From Gelatoporia subvermispora B (taxonomy: Eukaryota > Basidiomycota > Agaricomycetes > Polyporales > Gelatoporiaceae), in NCBI GenBank assembly GCA_000320605.2, contig KB445804.1, positions 1,020,148 to 1,084,147 on the forward strand: a DNA stretch of 64,000 nucleotides. Reading direction: 5' to 3'. A program made the position numbers and the translations under genes. Shown here piece by piece: positions 14,257-25,086 of the stretch (positions are counted from its first letter, which is position 1; each line of letters begins with the position of its first letter). A model generated the notes under the pieces. The model saw nothing but the letters and a program-made list of their open reading frames with translations. It was not told the DNA's origin and searched no databases.

Positions 14257-15135
14257 TTATTCATCCTCCGAGGTCCACTCTTCGTCTTCGGAATCGTCGA
14301 ACTCCATATCGCTGGCAGGATCGTGTCGAATGAGAACCCCAATGAATCGCTTCTCGTTATATGGATCCCACTCCTTGTCCCTTCGCGAACCTAAGTTTTG
14401 TCCGACCGTATCTATCTCGCGATCATGTCGGCGTTGCGGAAGAGTCCAGTGCGCCCTCACACATTCGTATAGTGAGTCGTCTTGAGGATCTCCGGATCCT
14501 TCGCACTCAGGTTCAACCATCGCGGTGAGACAGTCCAACGCATATATGATATTGCCGCCATTGTAGAAGTAGGAATTGATAGTGGAGGACTCCCTGAGCC
14601 AATGCCAAGCCCATCCGCGGTGATCCTCCAGTTTCGTCACAACGGCGTTATGAAATGTATCTGAGTCAAACGGTTCGCGAGGTGTCAGATCCGCGAATAC
14701 CTGAGAGCTAGCTCCAAAGACGAAGCGGTAGCCCAGGTGAAGGTCCTGTAGACAGACTGGCGAAGCGTCTCAGGCAGGAATACTACATTAGGTGCCACAT
14801 TCAACAAGTTCCCAGTCCATGTGGTGGCGATGTGCGTACTTATCTTCTCCAACAACGTTGAAAATCGAATCGAACATGTAGTCCGCAGATCCTGAGGCGA
14901 TATGTCAATGTCACGTCGATAGATAAGCGTCGAAGGCATACCTTGAAGACGGTACCGCATTCTTGGTGATAGCTATTTATCAATGCAGGATCCGCACGTA
15001 CTCCGCCTCGGTTCCTACTAGCTCACCCATTGCTCTTTTCAGCAGCACCTCGATGTTACGGAATTCACTGCAGCAATATTCGCAACGCAGGCGGAAGCTG
15101 TTGTGCGGCCGAGACTGCCATGCATTCGAATGCGT
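14257..15135 (-). CDS. uncharacterised protein, 3' part of a multi-exon gene
   Basis: Function not recognised. Five minus-strand exons join in phase: 15002-15135, 14942-14961 (20 nt), 14806-14891, 14746 boundary then 14257-14745. The encoded stretch has a Cys-containing segment (RLRCEYCCSEFRNIEVLL), a His/Trp-rich part (KYAHRHHMDWEL) and an aromatic block (DHRGWAWHWLRESSTINSYF). The end is strongly acidic (DDSEDEEWTSEDE). The continuity of the frame over 489 nt in the last exon and phase agreement at four introns support a real gene. Donors include a perfect GTACGT, but the intron at 14962-15001 is only 40 nt. The 5' end is not resolved: more exons may lie in 15140-15560, where another open minus-strand frame (15330-15550) is seen. 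No homology to the neighbouring F-box genes was found. Confidence 0.6.
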
Positions 15136-16008
15136 CTAACACAAGCTATGTACGGCTAGTCATGAGGGCAATCCTTTCGAATCCAGACATCAACCTGACC
15201 GGTAGTTTTGCATCGAGCTCGTCTTAAGTACAACGTGGCCAGTGCATGGTTCTATCATATCTCCGCAGGGACATGATTGTAATGCCGATAGAATGATATA
15301 GATGCGGGCGGGATTACTCAAGGCGCAAGCTAGGATACTACTGGAAACGAACCGATTCCGACGGCCAGACTATCAGCGCATCTGAGGAGAGCCGGTTCAG
15401 AATACTTGGGATCGACGTCGACATTGAAGCTCGAAGCTGGAATCGAAGGTTTGACAATGAGGAGCTCTGCCCGCAGAAGAAGCTGGAATGTGGCAAACAC
15501 GCAACATCGATTTTCAACACTGGGGTAGTAGTAGCGACTTCTGCGCACCACATGTAGAGAGACAGTCTATTATCGATCGCAGCTCACGCGTATCGACAAA
15601 GCCATGGGAAACATTACTCGCATGAACGCACAGGTAATAGACGCAGAAGTGGCCAGAAGTATCCTCGTGTCCTCGTTATCTTACGTGTGCGTGGGATCTG
15701 AGAAAGGCGAAATGCAGGTGAGGACAGGTCGGCCGTATATCTAGTACCGGGGTAACAGGTATTGCGATGATATTCTGGAAGCGACATGCCTGGAGTAAAC
15801 GAAGGTGATCAGGAAACTGTGGTCGATGAAGTCGCTGATGACAACGAAGGTGCGCAAATGTTACTCCATAGATGTCGGAACCATTCGCGTCTTGCCTCCT
15901 TGCATGTCTCGCATAGAGCCCCAGATCTTAAGCTCCTGCTCTAGCGCGAGTCTGCGCGGTGACTTGACACGCACATCCTCGTCACCGATAATATCTTCGA
16001 AACCGCTG
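15136..16008. other. unresolved region, possible 5' exons of the orphan gene
   Basis: Minus-strand open frames at 15330-15553 and 15861-16073 might be exons of the orphan gene or remains of the F-box pseudogene tail. Neither aligns convincingly with the C-terminus of the intact F-box paralogue, and I could not join them with sound splice sites. Confidence 0.35.
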
Positions 16009-16953
16009 TCAGGCCTCCCATTCAAGGGCGAGCGCGCGTGTCCGTGCATGAGACTGGAACGTTGTGAGCGCATGGTGACGCAGGAGGAGGCAAGTGGAAA
16101 GGAGTGACAGGAAAGAGCGGTTCGACAGGTAAGGCAGGATGAGATTGAGTATATCGACTGTTTGAGTCGTCATAATGTCTGACGTGTTCTTTCGAGGACG
16201 TCCGATCTATGCGAGCCGCACTGGTGATACTGCAGGAGAGAACGTCGGGAATCTGCAGAACATGCAATTAGCGTCTACATGATCTGGTGTCGAATTGATG
16301 AAGCTCACACGTCTGGCCTGGCCAGGGCCCAGGAAATCTCGCTGGACTGAAATGCTGCCCAATCAAACTCATTTGAGCCATCGTCATGACCGGTGAATTT
16401 CCAGAATCTCTCGATATCGACACTTCCCGCAGCTTCATAGTTCACATCGCGAAGCCTTCCAGCAACTCTGCCATAACAGGGACGGCCGAGGACGAGTTCG
16501 ATCTGGCACAGCTCGGCTAGGGAGTCGAGAGAGTCGTCCGATGCGTTGAAGACATGCCGGAGGATGCTTGCGCATACAGTGTGGAAAACCATGAACTATT
16601 CCGAATGTAAGATATTCACGGTAACGATAGACGTCGCCAGTAATGAGTGCTCCTCACTGTGCCTCCTAAGATTCCCATTGTTATATACCGACAGTCTTGG
16701 CGCGGTCTCCCTGTCTGATTCCGAAGAGATTGATGTCTTCGCAATACAGTAATCAGTCAAACTCTGCTGAGGTATGGAGGTTTGTACCAAAGTATTCCAA
16801 CGCGGGCACGCCCCCTTGAACCCGGTGTCCCATTTTGATACCCCATTGCAAATGATTCAGTTGCTGCTGTGTGAGAGTGCCTGAGGGTGCATTGCGGGGG
16901 AAAACAGCGTGCGGGCTCGGCTGGAAAGGTAGACGGCAAAGCGTGCAGGACAT
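16009..16953 (-). pseudogene. decayed F-box-like paralogue
   Basis: Degenerate copy of the gene at 18132-19426. Exon 1 is well preserved from ATG 16953: the same CxxC-type start (MSCTLCRLPFQP) and LEYF at the junction. Exon 2 aligns (DINLFGI) but carries an indel that shifts the frame and creates TAA near 16681. Exon 3 keeps the LCQIELVLGRP core and ends ARPD before the same GTGTGA donor. At the acceptor before exon 4, the AG found in the intact copy is replaced by GC. The F-box part (ILNLILPYLS, CLLLRHHALTTFQ) is readable, but an in-frame TAG at 16207-16209 replaces a Gln codon of the intact copy. A TGA at 16009-16011 ends similarity. The combination of frameshift, stop and lost acceptor argues against a functional splice variant. 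Confidence 0.82.
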
Positions 16954-18131
16954 CCTGGAAAGTGACTAGTGTAGCGATCCAGGGACAGAGCTAGAGGGTC
17001 GAGAATATCTCAAAATAAATATCTGACTGCATCGGCATGGGCCGAGAGAATACTCACATCCACCAACACAAGCTGTTCAGTCGGCTACTAGTTGAAGTAA
17101 TGCTGTGCTATGCATGTGTACAAAAGTGGTGCGGCGCAACTGATGCGTATACAGGCTTTTCGATAATTCGGCTGTTCGTGAGTGTGTTCTTCAATGGCAA
17201 TGGGAAGCGAAGCCCTATAGTGTCGTCCAGAAGTCCACGAGGTTCAGCGAGTAATGAATAGGATCAGACGGACACGAAGCGAAAGTTCTGTGACTGTGAG
17301 AACGACAGCGGACGCTCGTCGCTGAGCCCACTAAGCGAGAGGCACGACTCGAACTTTGCGCCCACCACACCTGGCGCTTGGTATACCGTCCTTGCCATCG
17401 CAATACACTCAGATGTCCCCTAAAAAGAGGTAGCAGTGCGATTGGCCGCCCGATAAACTTGAGGCATTGGCTTCCAGAGGCATCAGCCTCATCAGCTGCA
17501 TGCCCATATCTGTCACTCTAGCTGAATCCCCTCCGTTTTCCATTCCAGGGCGGCGCCACTTGATCGACTTCGCTTCATCTCGTATTCTACCTGAGAAACT
17601 GCAATCATCTGATTCATCAATGAGGCCCACCGCACCTTGAGCACTCAGGATGGTGCTGCGTACATGCCTTGCGTTGCCGGATACCAGCTACGAGTTGGTG
17701 ACACAAGGTGGTACCTGTCAAGCTTGCGCACGTCTCTTTTGGAAACATACCTCATTGGAGTTGGCTAATGGAGTGTGTAGAGGAGTGATCGACTGCTACG
17801 CGTGGCGGGATGTGTTAATCTTCATTCATCTGTACTATACAGCACAGCACGCCTTGGAGTTGGGGATAACTTGACGTTGGGCATTCCTCTGGTCCAAACT
17901 TCGAACTCGTAGTATCGTTTAGATTTGGAGGACATCAACATGGGTCATACAGGTCACTTTGGTCAATGAGTCATAACGTAGGCTATACATGGGTACAAAA
18001 CCGATTACACGAGTACATTTGCAGGACTGATGCCTGTGAGGCACGGAAGAACAAGAAGGAAAGACGTACTACACACGAGAATGAGGCTTACCGAGAAAGG
18101 GCCAATACGAGGATCCCACCGGATCGTGGCC
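16954..18131. other. intergenic between F-box paralogues
   Basis: No conserved coding segment was recognised. Short frames at 17037-17261 and 17409-17630 lack motifs and splice context. Confidence 0.4.
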
Positions 18132-19426
18132 TCATGACATCCGGTTCTGATGCCTTTTGAGTACGGAGCCTGTTTCGCTGCGCGAGGCATGCCGCATCTG
18201 CATCATGAATTCCATATGCTTCTCCAAGTCAATCCTCGCCGTCGTCTTGATTCGCTCACCATTAGCGTTGACAATGACCTCATACTCGCTGGACGCCCGT
18301 GTCTCTCGATAGACACGGTACACTTCGTGAGCCAGCGCCCATATACGGCGACGCGCCCGCATGCTCGGCTTCTTGTACACCTGCGACAGATACAGCAGCC
18401 AATCGCCGTCGGCCGGGGAGTCTTCCGGGTGCGCCATGCTGGTGGCAGCGGCGGGTGCTGCACGAGCACGCTCGGTCTCGAGAGGCACTGCCCATCCTAG
18501 TGCTAGGACTCGCTTGCGTGCATGCGGTTGGAATGTAGTAAGTGCATGGTGCCGCAAGAGGCGACAACTTGACAGAAGGTATACAAAGGATTCGTCCGAG
18601 AGGTACGGTAGCAGCAGATGCAAGACATCCAGAGATTGTGTCGTCAGTATGTCAGCTGGCGCCTTCGGAACATCTTTGAACTGGGATAGCCGCGAGGGTG
18701 ATACCACAGGGTAGAACTTAGGGAACCTGAAGTAGTACATCTTAGTATTTATGATGCATGATAAAGCCAGAGGCAGACACTCACACATCGGGCCGATTGA
18801 GCATCCAATCGAGGCCTTTAGACATAAATGCGGTCCAGTTGAACGCGTTGAGGCCCTCGTCGGTACTAGGAATCCAGAATTTCTCGATATCGAATTTGCC
18901 AACGCGTTCATAATCAACATGGCGAAGTCTTCCCGCAAACCTGCCACCTAGAGGTCGGCCAAGGACCAACTCAATCTGTGAGAGCTCAGTCATAGAGTCT
19001 ATCGACTCCTCCGCCGGTAGACCAAAGGCGTGGCGAAGGAGGGTGCCGCAAGCACTGTGTACGGTGACGATCTAAGCAACATTTCAACATCCCATTGTAA
19101 AGACCGGTGTCTCAAGGCTCACCGTGCCACCATGCGTTTCCCACATAACGACGGAGACAATCCAAACGCGCTTTCCTGGCACATTTCCGAACATATTGTT
19201 GTCTGTTATGGGACTTGTCAGGGCATCTGCACTAGAGGAGGCTATCGAGAAGGCACACACCAAGATACTCCAATGTCGCCACTCCGGCTGGAACGTTCTT
19301 GCCCATTCCAATTGCCCACTGAAGGTAATTGCGCTGTTTATCTGTAAGGATACCCGGCGGAGCAGGCCTTGGCTTGTTGGAACGAGGGGTGGGCTGGAAT
19401 GGCAGGCGACATAGGCTACAAGACAT
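18132..19426 (-). CDS. F-box-like protein with N-terminal CxxC segment
   Basis: Probable substrate adaptor of an SCF-type ubiquitin ligase (inference from the F-box). Four exons: 19261-19426, 19123-19202, 18787-19071, 18132-18740; introns of 58, 51 and 46 nt; 379 aa. The N-terminus MSCSLCRLPF carries a CxxC pair. It is followed by a conserved middle domain (TELSQIELVLGRP, WTAFMSKGLDWML) that precedes the F-box at about residues 200-250, which has the pattern PADIL, LDVLHLLLPYLS, SFVYLLSSCRLLRHHAL. The C-terminal third is Arg-rich (YKKPSMRARRRIWALAHEVYR). No WD40 or LRR repeats follow. The start was chosen because it matches the decayed paralogue at 16953; upstream in-frame sequence has no ATG. 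The gene sits 435 bp downstream of KRI1 on the same strand. Confidence 0.82.
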
Positions 19427-19861
19427 GTCCACTGCGAGATTGTTGGAGGCTGGAGTTCCAACGGGGGATGGTTGCGATACAGTCAGTCCTGGTTGAACTC
19501 TATTATACCTTCGCGCGTGCGTTGCCACATTACTGGCCACAAGTTGCCAGCCACAAGCTGCTGGCCTGGATCGTGGTCAGAAGCCCCATTGTCCTCGCAA
19601 TTCTCGGGATAATTCGAACTCTGCGGTGATCATTATCCGCCACAGATGGTGGCGCACGAGACAATCTAACCGGCAGCAATTGGCACAGCTTCAACTTTAG
19701 CACGCCACTTGGACACCGTAGCAGAAAATAGGAAGAACATGTCAGTACATAACAAACAAGATCCAAGGAACAACCGAAAACATGCGTCAAAGGGTGTCGC
19801 GAGTATGGCAGCTGGGAGATATCAGGATTCAAATTGTACGGACTTAACCAACGAGACAACT
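19427..19861. other. intergenic KRI1 / F-box gene
   Basis: 435 bp between the KRI1 stop and the F-box start codon, both on the minus strand. It must hold the KRI1 3' end and the F-box promoter. No motif was recognised. Confidence 0.5.
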
Positions 19862-22505
19862 CTACGACTCCGCGTTTTCATACTTTTTATGTCGTCTCCG
19901 CTTCTTTTTGGCCGACTCTTGCGTATGTGTCTCCTCGTTCGCTTCCTCAGGTGCCTTCCTTTTCCCCGGGCTATGAGCCTTTTCCGCACCTCCTACTTCG
20001 CCTACTTCTCCTTCTGCGTTGTCAGCAGCAGCACGCTCCCGCATACGTTCCTTCTTGCCCTTTCGCTTCTTCGCCGGCTTCTCGGCCTTGTCGCCGTTTT
20101 GCTGCGGCACAGCCCCGCGGTCCTTGAGCTTCTCCTTGAGCTCCTTGAGCTTGTCTGTGCGGTTGTTGTCCCAGTGCTTGCCCTTGCCCTCTTTACGGTA
20201 CGGTGCGTACTTCTTGATGCCCATGTATGAGTTCAACTCCGCGTCTGTTGCCATGAGGATCTCGGCGGGTGAGAGACCAAAGGTATCGGACGAGACTTTC
20301 GCGTATTTGAAGCGCGTTGGCATGTCGCCCACCTGAGGTCTAGTGAATACCAGTGTGACAAAGTGAGAATGCTCGACGTACCATGTCGTTGAAATCCATC
20401 TCGTAGATTTCGTCCAAGTACTGTTCCAGCACCTTCTTGCGCATCTCTTCCGTGCCGTCCCACTCCTCCTCGCCAGGCAGAAGTCGCTCCACGTCTGCGT
20501 CCATTTCGTCAATGTCGACGCCTTCTTCGTACTCATCCACGTCCTTCTTTTTCTTCTTTTTCTTCTTCTTGGACTTGGTCTCAGCTTCATCTTCATCTTC
20601 GGATGATAGGGCGATATCCCCGACGTCGATGTCATCATCCCAGATCGGCTTCTCGTCATCGTCGATATCATCTCCGACCTCGTTCGCATACACTGCGGCC
20701 ATCTGCCGGTCATGGGCATCTGGATCCCAATCACCCTCCAGATCAAGCTCCAATAGGGCTATGATGTGACGGCAGATCGTTAAACTTACGACTCTGACAG
20801 TCGTCAAGCTGAACATACCTCTGCTCTCTTCAAGCTTCTTCCCGCCTTCCTTACTAATCTTCTCCAACTTCGCCATAATCTCCTTCTTCTTGAGTGCCTT
20901 CAGCCTGTTCACTTCCTCTTTCTTCTTGAGCAGCTCCTCTTCCTTCCGTGCTTTGCGCTTCTCACGCGCCTCTTTCCTGGACGTGTCTTCTCGTCGCACC
21001 AGCGAAGCAAGGTTACGCGGATATCGTGCAATAGTCGCGGCGTCCCTGCAGCACCAACAACGTCGATGAGCACATCACATGACAATGGAATCAGCACGCA
21101 CGGCTCCTCGAAACGGAAGTTATACGAGCTCTCAAACCGGTCTGCGACATCGTCGAATTCATCGTCGTCCAGGTTGCCCTCTTTTGCATCACTTCGCTCT
21201 GACGCGCTGCCTTCGCCATCGCTTTCTGAGCCAGAACTGCTAGCAGCGTTACCCGCCTTCCGTTTGCCCTTGCCCTTCTTGCTAGTGATTTCCTTATACG
21301 TGGGCAGCCGTCGTTCTTCCTTGTCGATCCATCCACGGTTCAGGATGTAGCTAGGGACCTATGATCAAGATCGGTAGCCAAACATGTAGACAAAGGCACT
21401 CACTTCATCAGGAACTCCTGATCGTCTTCCTTCTTATTCTTCTTCGTCTCACCCTTCTTGTCCTTCTTTTTCTTCTTTTTATCTTGCTTGCCCTTTATCG
21501 TATCGCCCTCTTCCTTCACATCTTCCTTCTCCGTCTGCAGCACCACGTTCTCGTCGATGGTGATTAGATCTTTGAGGTCCTCGCCAACAGCGCGCTGTAA
21601 AAACGCACGGTATTCCTCCTCTTCCTGTTCCAACTCATCTTTTGTCTTCTCGCGAGGGATGAGGAGGTCATCTTCCTCGTCGGACTTGATGGCAGTGTGG
21701 AAAGCGGCGATGGTCTCGTCGCGTAGAGCGGCCTGCTCTTGGACGTGTGTCATTGGCTCTGGAGAAGGTGAACGAGAGTCGGGGTTGAGAGCCGAGGCGA
21801 GGGCATGCTGGCGCATTGTGAGGGGTTTTGACTGCAGGAAGCTCTAAGTAATGAGGTCCAGGGTAATATCAATAGGATAACATGCCTTGTCCTTCTTGAC
21901 GCGAGTAATGTTGGCTTCTCCTGTTTTCTGCTTTTCCTCTGTGAGGTGTGATCAACAATATGCTCGAAATGCAGGAGTTAGGGCGAGAGAGTTGGGAATG
22001 CCGTGACGCCACCGAGCGCCTTCGCTCAGCCAAGTCGGGCGCAGACTTTTTATGAGAGTTGTTCAGAACGTGTGCCACTTCAGCTCGCCCATGCTTCTTT
22101 GACTGAGCTCTGGTCGCACGGAGTGTTACGACATTCACAGCCAAGTCCCGGGGTTGTCACGTACCTTCGAACACATCCTTCCCGCTCTCATAGATTGCGG
22201 GGTCCTTCTTCTTAATCCTTGCAAGTGTTCTCAGGATGGCAGCGTCAACAGCAGGTGTGAGCTCCTCTCCATCCTCATCTTCCGATTCTGCTTCCTCCGA
22301 GTCCTCGGAGTCGACACCGTCCTCATCAACGTCCGAGCCGTACTTCTCCTTGACTGCACATGCGTAAGTAACAACAGCCTCTCTCGGTGCCATAATGCTT
22401 ACGTTTCGCGAGTTCCTCTCGCTCCTTTTTATACTCGTACGCCTTGGCGAAGTGCTCGTTGATTGTAAGCTGGTGGATGGATTCGTTATCCGAGTCGTCA
22501 AGCAT
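19862..22505 (-). CDS. KRI1: ribosome biogenesis protein Kri1
   Basis: Nucleolar protein that partners Krr1 in 40S ribosomal subunit maturation. Eight exons: 22403-22505, 22165-22353, 21886-21938, 21404-21831, 21102-21350, 20819-21045, 20382-20758, 19862-20332; 698 aa. Family marks: the KKDPAIYESGKDVFE block, FLMNYILNRGWID spanning an intron, the DEFDDVADRFESSYNFRFEEP region, the Lys/Glu-rich coiled coil after ARYPRN, the GDWDPDAHDRQM segment, and the Kri1 C-terminal domain (TRFKYAKVSSDTFGLSPAEIL, WDNNRTDKLKELKEKLKDR). The tail is basic (KKKRRRHKKYE), fitting nucleolar location. The second intron is 226 nt, the others 49-60. The third appears to be GC-AG (donor GCATGT at 21885), because no GT donor keeps the frame. 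Confidence 0.93.
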
Positions 22506-23670
22506 TTTGGTCTATATCGTCGATTTTGATGGCATGCAGATAGTATACACCCAAGCACCGGGTACAAAGTCGAAGTATGCCTCAGTGTCTTCACGGTCGA
22601 GGGCGTCGATGTGAGATCGGGCCTCAGGATCTGACAGAATTTCGTGGTCACGAGACCACGTTCTCGTCCCCCGTGACAGCTGCGACGTGATTGGCCAGGC
22701 TGACGACTGTGCACGGTGACGGTAGCGCCCACTATAAATGGGTGCAGATGTTGTGTCTTGTCTCATTCAAACATCTCTGGCAAGGTTTCTGCGCCGCATA
22801 TTTGCAGATGGTTCAAACCATCATGATTCTCCCTGGGATACACATCTTCATGTCTTCTGTGTTTCATGCACTCCATGATGCCAACCACCACCATTTCCGC
22901 ACTCTCCTTCAATCCGGAGGTGAGCGGGCTATAGGTCTCCACCAACGACTACAAGCGGTGTAGACCAGCACATGCAGAGGGGAGCCGACCCGGAGGACCA
23001 AGGCTTGTGGGCAATATTGTCGGGATGTCTGGTCGCGCGAGGTCGCGGAGAACGTCCAAGCTTCGACAAAGTGCTGCCATCTAGTTTGACGATCTTCAGA
23101 CTGTGAATAACATGGAAGCTACCGGCTCAGCATGTGGAATACCGGACACGTCGCCAGCTATCGCCATGCGTACCCCCAGTAGCGTGAATAATACAGCTCG
23201 ATTCTGAACATGTCCGCTCGTCGCTTCTAAAAACCATCAGTAACGACCAGTGCGCAGCTCGGGGCTCGGAAGTCCGGCCGCGCAGCGGATAATCGAATTA
23301 TAAATAAAAGACGCGACGAGCTTGAGGTAGTACATTACGAACAAGTGATAATATGAAGATACTCAAGGTATGCGTACTTGAACAGGCGAGTAAGTATCTA
23401 GTGTCGTGTTCAGTACGCCGCTGCCAGAACGTGCATGAGTGCCGCATGTGCGGGTGAAGCGAACGGGGATAATGAGTGCCGCCGTGGATATATGCGCAAA
23501 CAACGAAACAGCACGTCGGGCCAGCATGATAGGTAATACACGGGAGGGCGCGCGCACCGGATAAGGGCCGGCGTCGGAGACGGGGTGTCAATAGTAGCAT
23601 AATGAAGCAAACGCACAGCGAGTCTCGAGGAAATCAGGGGAGTGGCTGCCAAGCGTCAGTCCAGTCCGGC
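22506..23670. other. intergenic, 1.2 kb
   Basis: KRI1 promoter on the left and 3' flank of the membrane protein gene on the right. No coding motif, tRNA or repeat was recognised. Confidence 0.4.
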
Positions 23671-25086
23671 TCAGTGTGAGCTCGGGGGGAGGGGGAACTC
23701 GCGTACGGTCGCGACCTCGGACTCTTCGTCGAGGCTCCCGAGGGTGGAGATGCCGGAGATCGTCGAGCCATGCATGGACACGACACGGAGGCGCTCCTCG
23801 ACCTCTTCTTGCGTCAGGTTCAGCGCAGCCGTCAGCGACCGCATCGCGTGGTCGCCGAAGGCGTTACCGGTACTGCTGCCGCTGGAGTCCATGTGCTTGT
23901 GCGTCGGCGGGGTGACGCGTGTCACAGGGACATCGTATGCAGCCTCGCTGGCGTCCGCGAAGGGATTCACAAGGCTCTCGGTCGGACTGTGAGGCGAAGA
24001 GGTGGTCGTGCCGCTACGCGAGCGGGTAATGCTCCGCGCGCGAGTTGTCGTGCTGGTACTCTGGCTGCGTGAGAGGCGGTTGTTGCGCTGCAGCTCCTGC
24101 GCGTTGAAGAAGGGATTGGCGGCGGTACGCTTCTCCTCTACAACATCTGCGAAGGGATTCTGCACCTCGTATGCGCCGGTAACGTCTTCTTCCTCGAGGC
24201 CAAGAACCTCGGCGGATTCCCATTTGTGGATGGGGGAGGAAGTCGCAGGGGGTGTCATCTTCGCCATACACATAGTGGGCGACATTGTACCGGAGTCGAG
24301 ACGCATGGAGCGGAGGGAGAGGATAGGGTCCTCAGCAACGGTATCGCCGTCCCAAGAGACGCCACTATTCTCACGCGACGCGTAAGGGCGCTGGGGTTTC
24401 TCGAGAGCGAGCTCCTCGGCGAGATTGGGGTGGTACTTTGAGAATTCGAAGGGAGGCAGGTCATGTGAGTTGTCCTCGTCATAGGTCTTGGCCGTGCGTG
24501 TAGTACGCATGCTGGGAGACTTCTTGAACATATTGAAGCTCGTTTCAACCATCTCGCTATCCTTCTCCTTCTCACCGCCTGCAGGCCGTGGCATACCCTC
24601 CCATTTATCATGTTCATCATCCAGCTTATTCCAATTCTGTTGCGAACGCGAGCGCTGCTGCTCGGCGTGACCCTGCGCATCGCGTTGACGAGCGGCGGCA
24701 GCAGACTTCGTCGAGCGCTTGCACAGCCAGACAAAAAGGAGGATCAACAGCGCGAGACCTGCGAAAGCACCTAGGCAGGCACCGATCACAGTGCCTAGAG
24801 AGATATCTGAGTTTTTGGAGGAAGCGGCAGACGTTGGCGGGGCGCTGGACGAGGCGGAAGGGGCGACCGAGGAAGTGACTGTGACGACAGGGATCGTATC
24901 TGCGAGAGACGGAGCGGTGAATGCGAGACTTGAGGGAACAGCGGTGTCGAGCACCAGGCCAGCCGAATCGACGGTCGGACTCGCCAGCTGGCTTGCGCCT
25001 CCGAAGCCATCGACTGTCGGCACTGGAGGGGGACTGTCGCCATCATCTGACTGGCGTTTCCTGATATGTTTGCGGGCGAGGACCAT
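23671..25086 (-). CDS. single-pass membrane protein, Ser/Thr-rich ectodomain
   Basis: Intronless 471-codon gene of unknown function. Residues 1-95 are Ser/Pro/Ala/Val-rich with a dibasic stretch near the start (RKHIRKRQ). A membrane segment of about 25 hydrophobic residues follows (about 97-121, ending LFVWLCKRS). The stop-transfer KR predicts a C-terminal cytosolic tail of 350 residues. The tail is polar and holds three NPF motifs (NPFAD twice, NPFFN once), which are classical ligands of EH domains in endocytic proteins, and many SP/TP sites. No signal peptide is evident, so it would be a type III membrane protein. The layout recalls the fungal Axl2/Wsc-like membrane proteins, but no conserved ectodomain is present, and I do not assign a family. 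Confidence 0.75.
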   Translation of the reverse strand: MVLARKHIRKRQSDDGDSPPPVPTVDGFGGASQLASPTVDSAGLVLDTAVPSSLAFTAPSLADTIPVVTVTSSVAPSASSSAPPTSAASSKNSDISLGTVIGACLGAFAGLALLILLFVWLCKRSTKSAAAARQRDAQGHAEQQRSRSQQNWNKLDDEHDKWEGMPRPAGGEKEKDSEMVETSFNMFKKSPSMRTTRTAKTYDEDNSHDLPPFEFSKYHPNLAEELALEKPQRPYASRENSGVSWDGDTVAEDPILSLRSMRLDSGTMSPTMCMAKMTPPATSSPIHKWESAEVLGLEEEDVTGAYEVQNPFADVVEEKRTAANPFFNAQELQRNNRLSRSQSTSTTTRARSITRSRSGTTTSSPHSPTESLVNPFADASEAAYDVPVTRVTPPTHKHMDSSGSSTGNAFGDHAMRSLTAALNLTQEEVEERLRVVSMHGSTISGISTLGSLDEESEVATVREFPLPPSSH

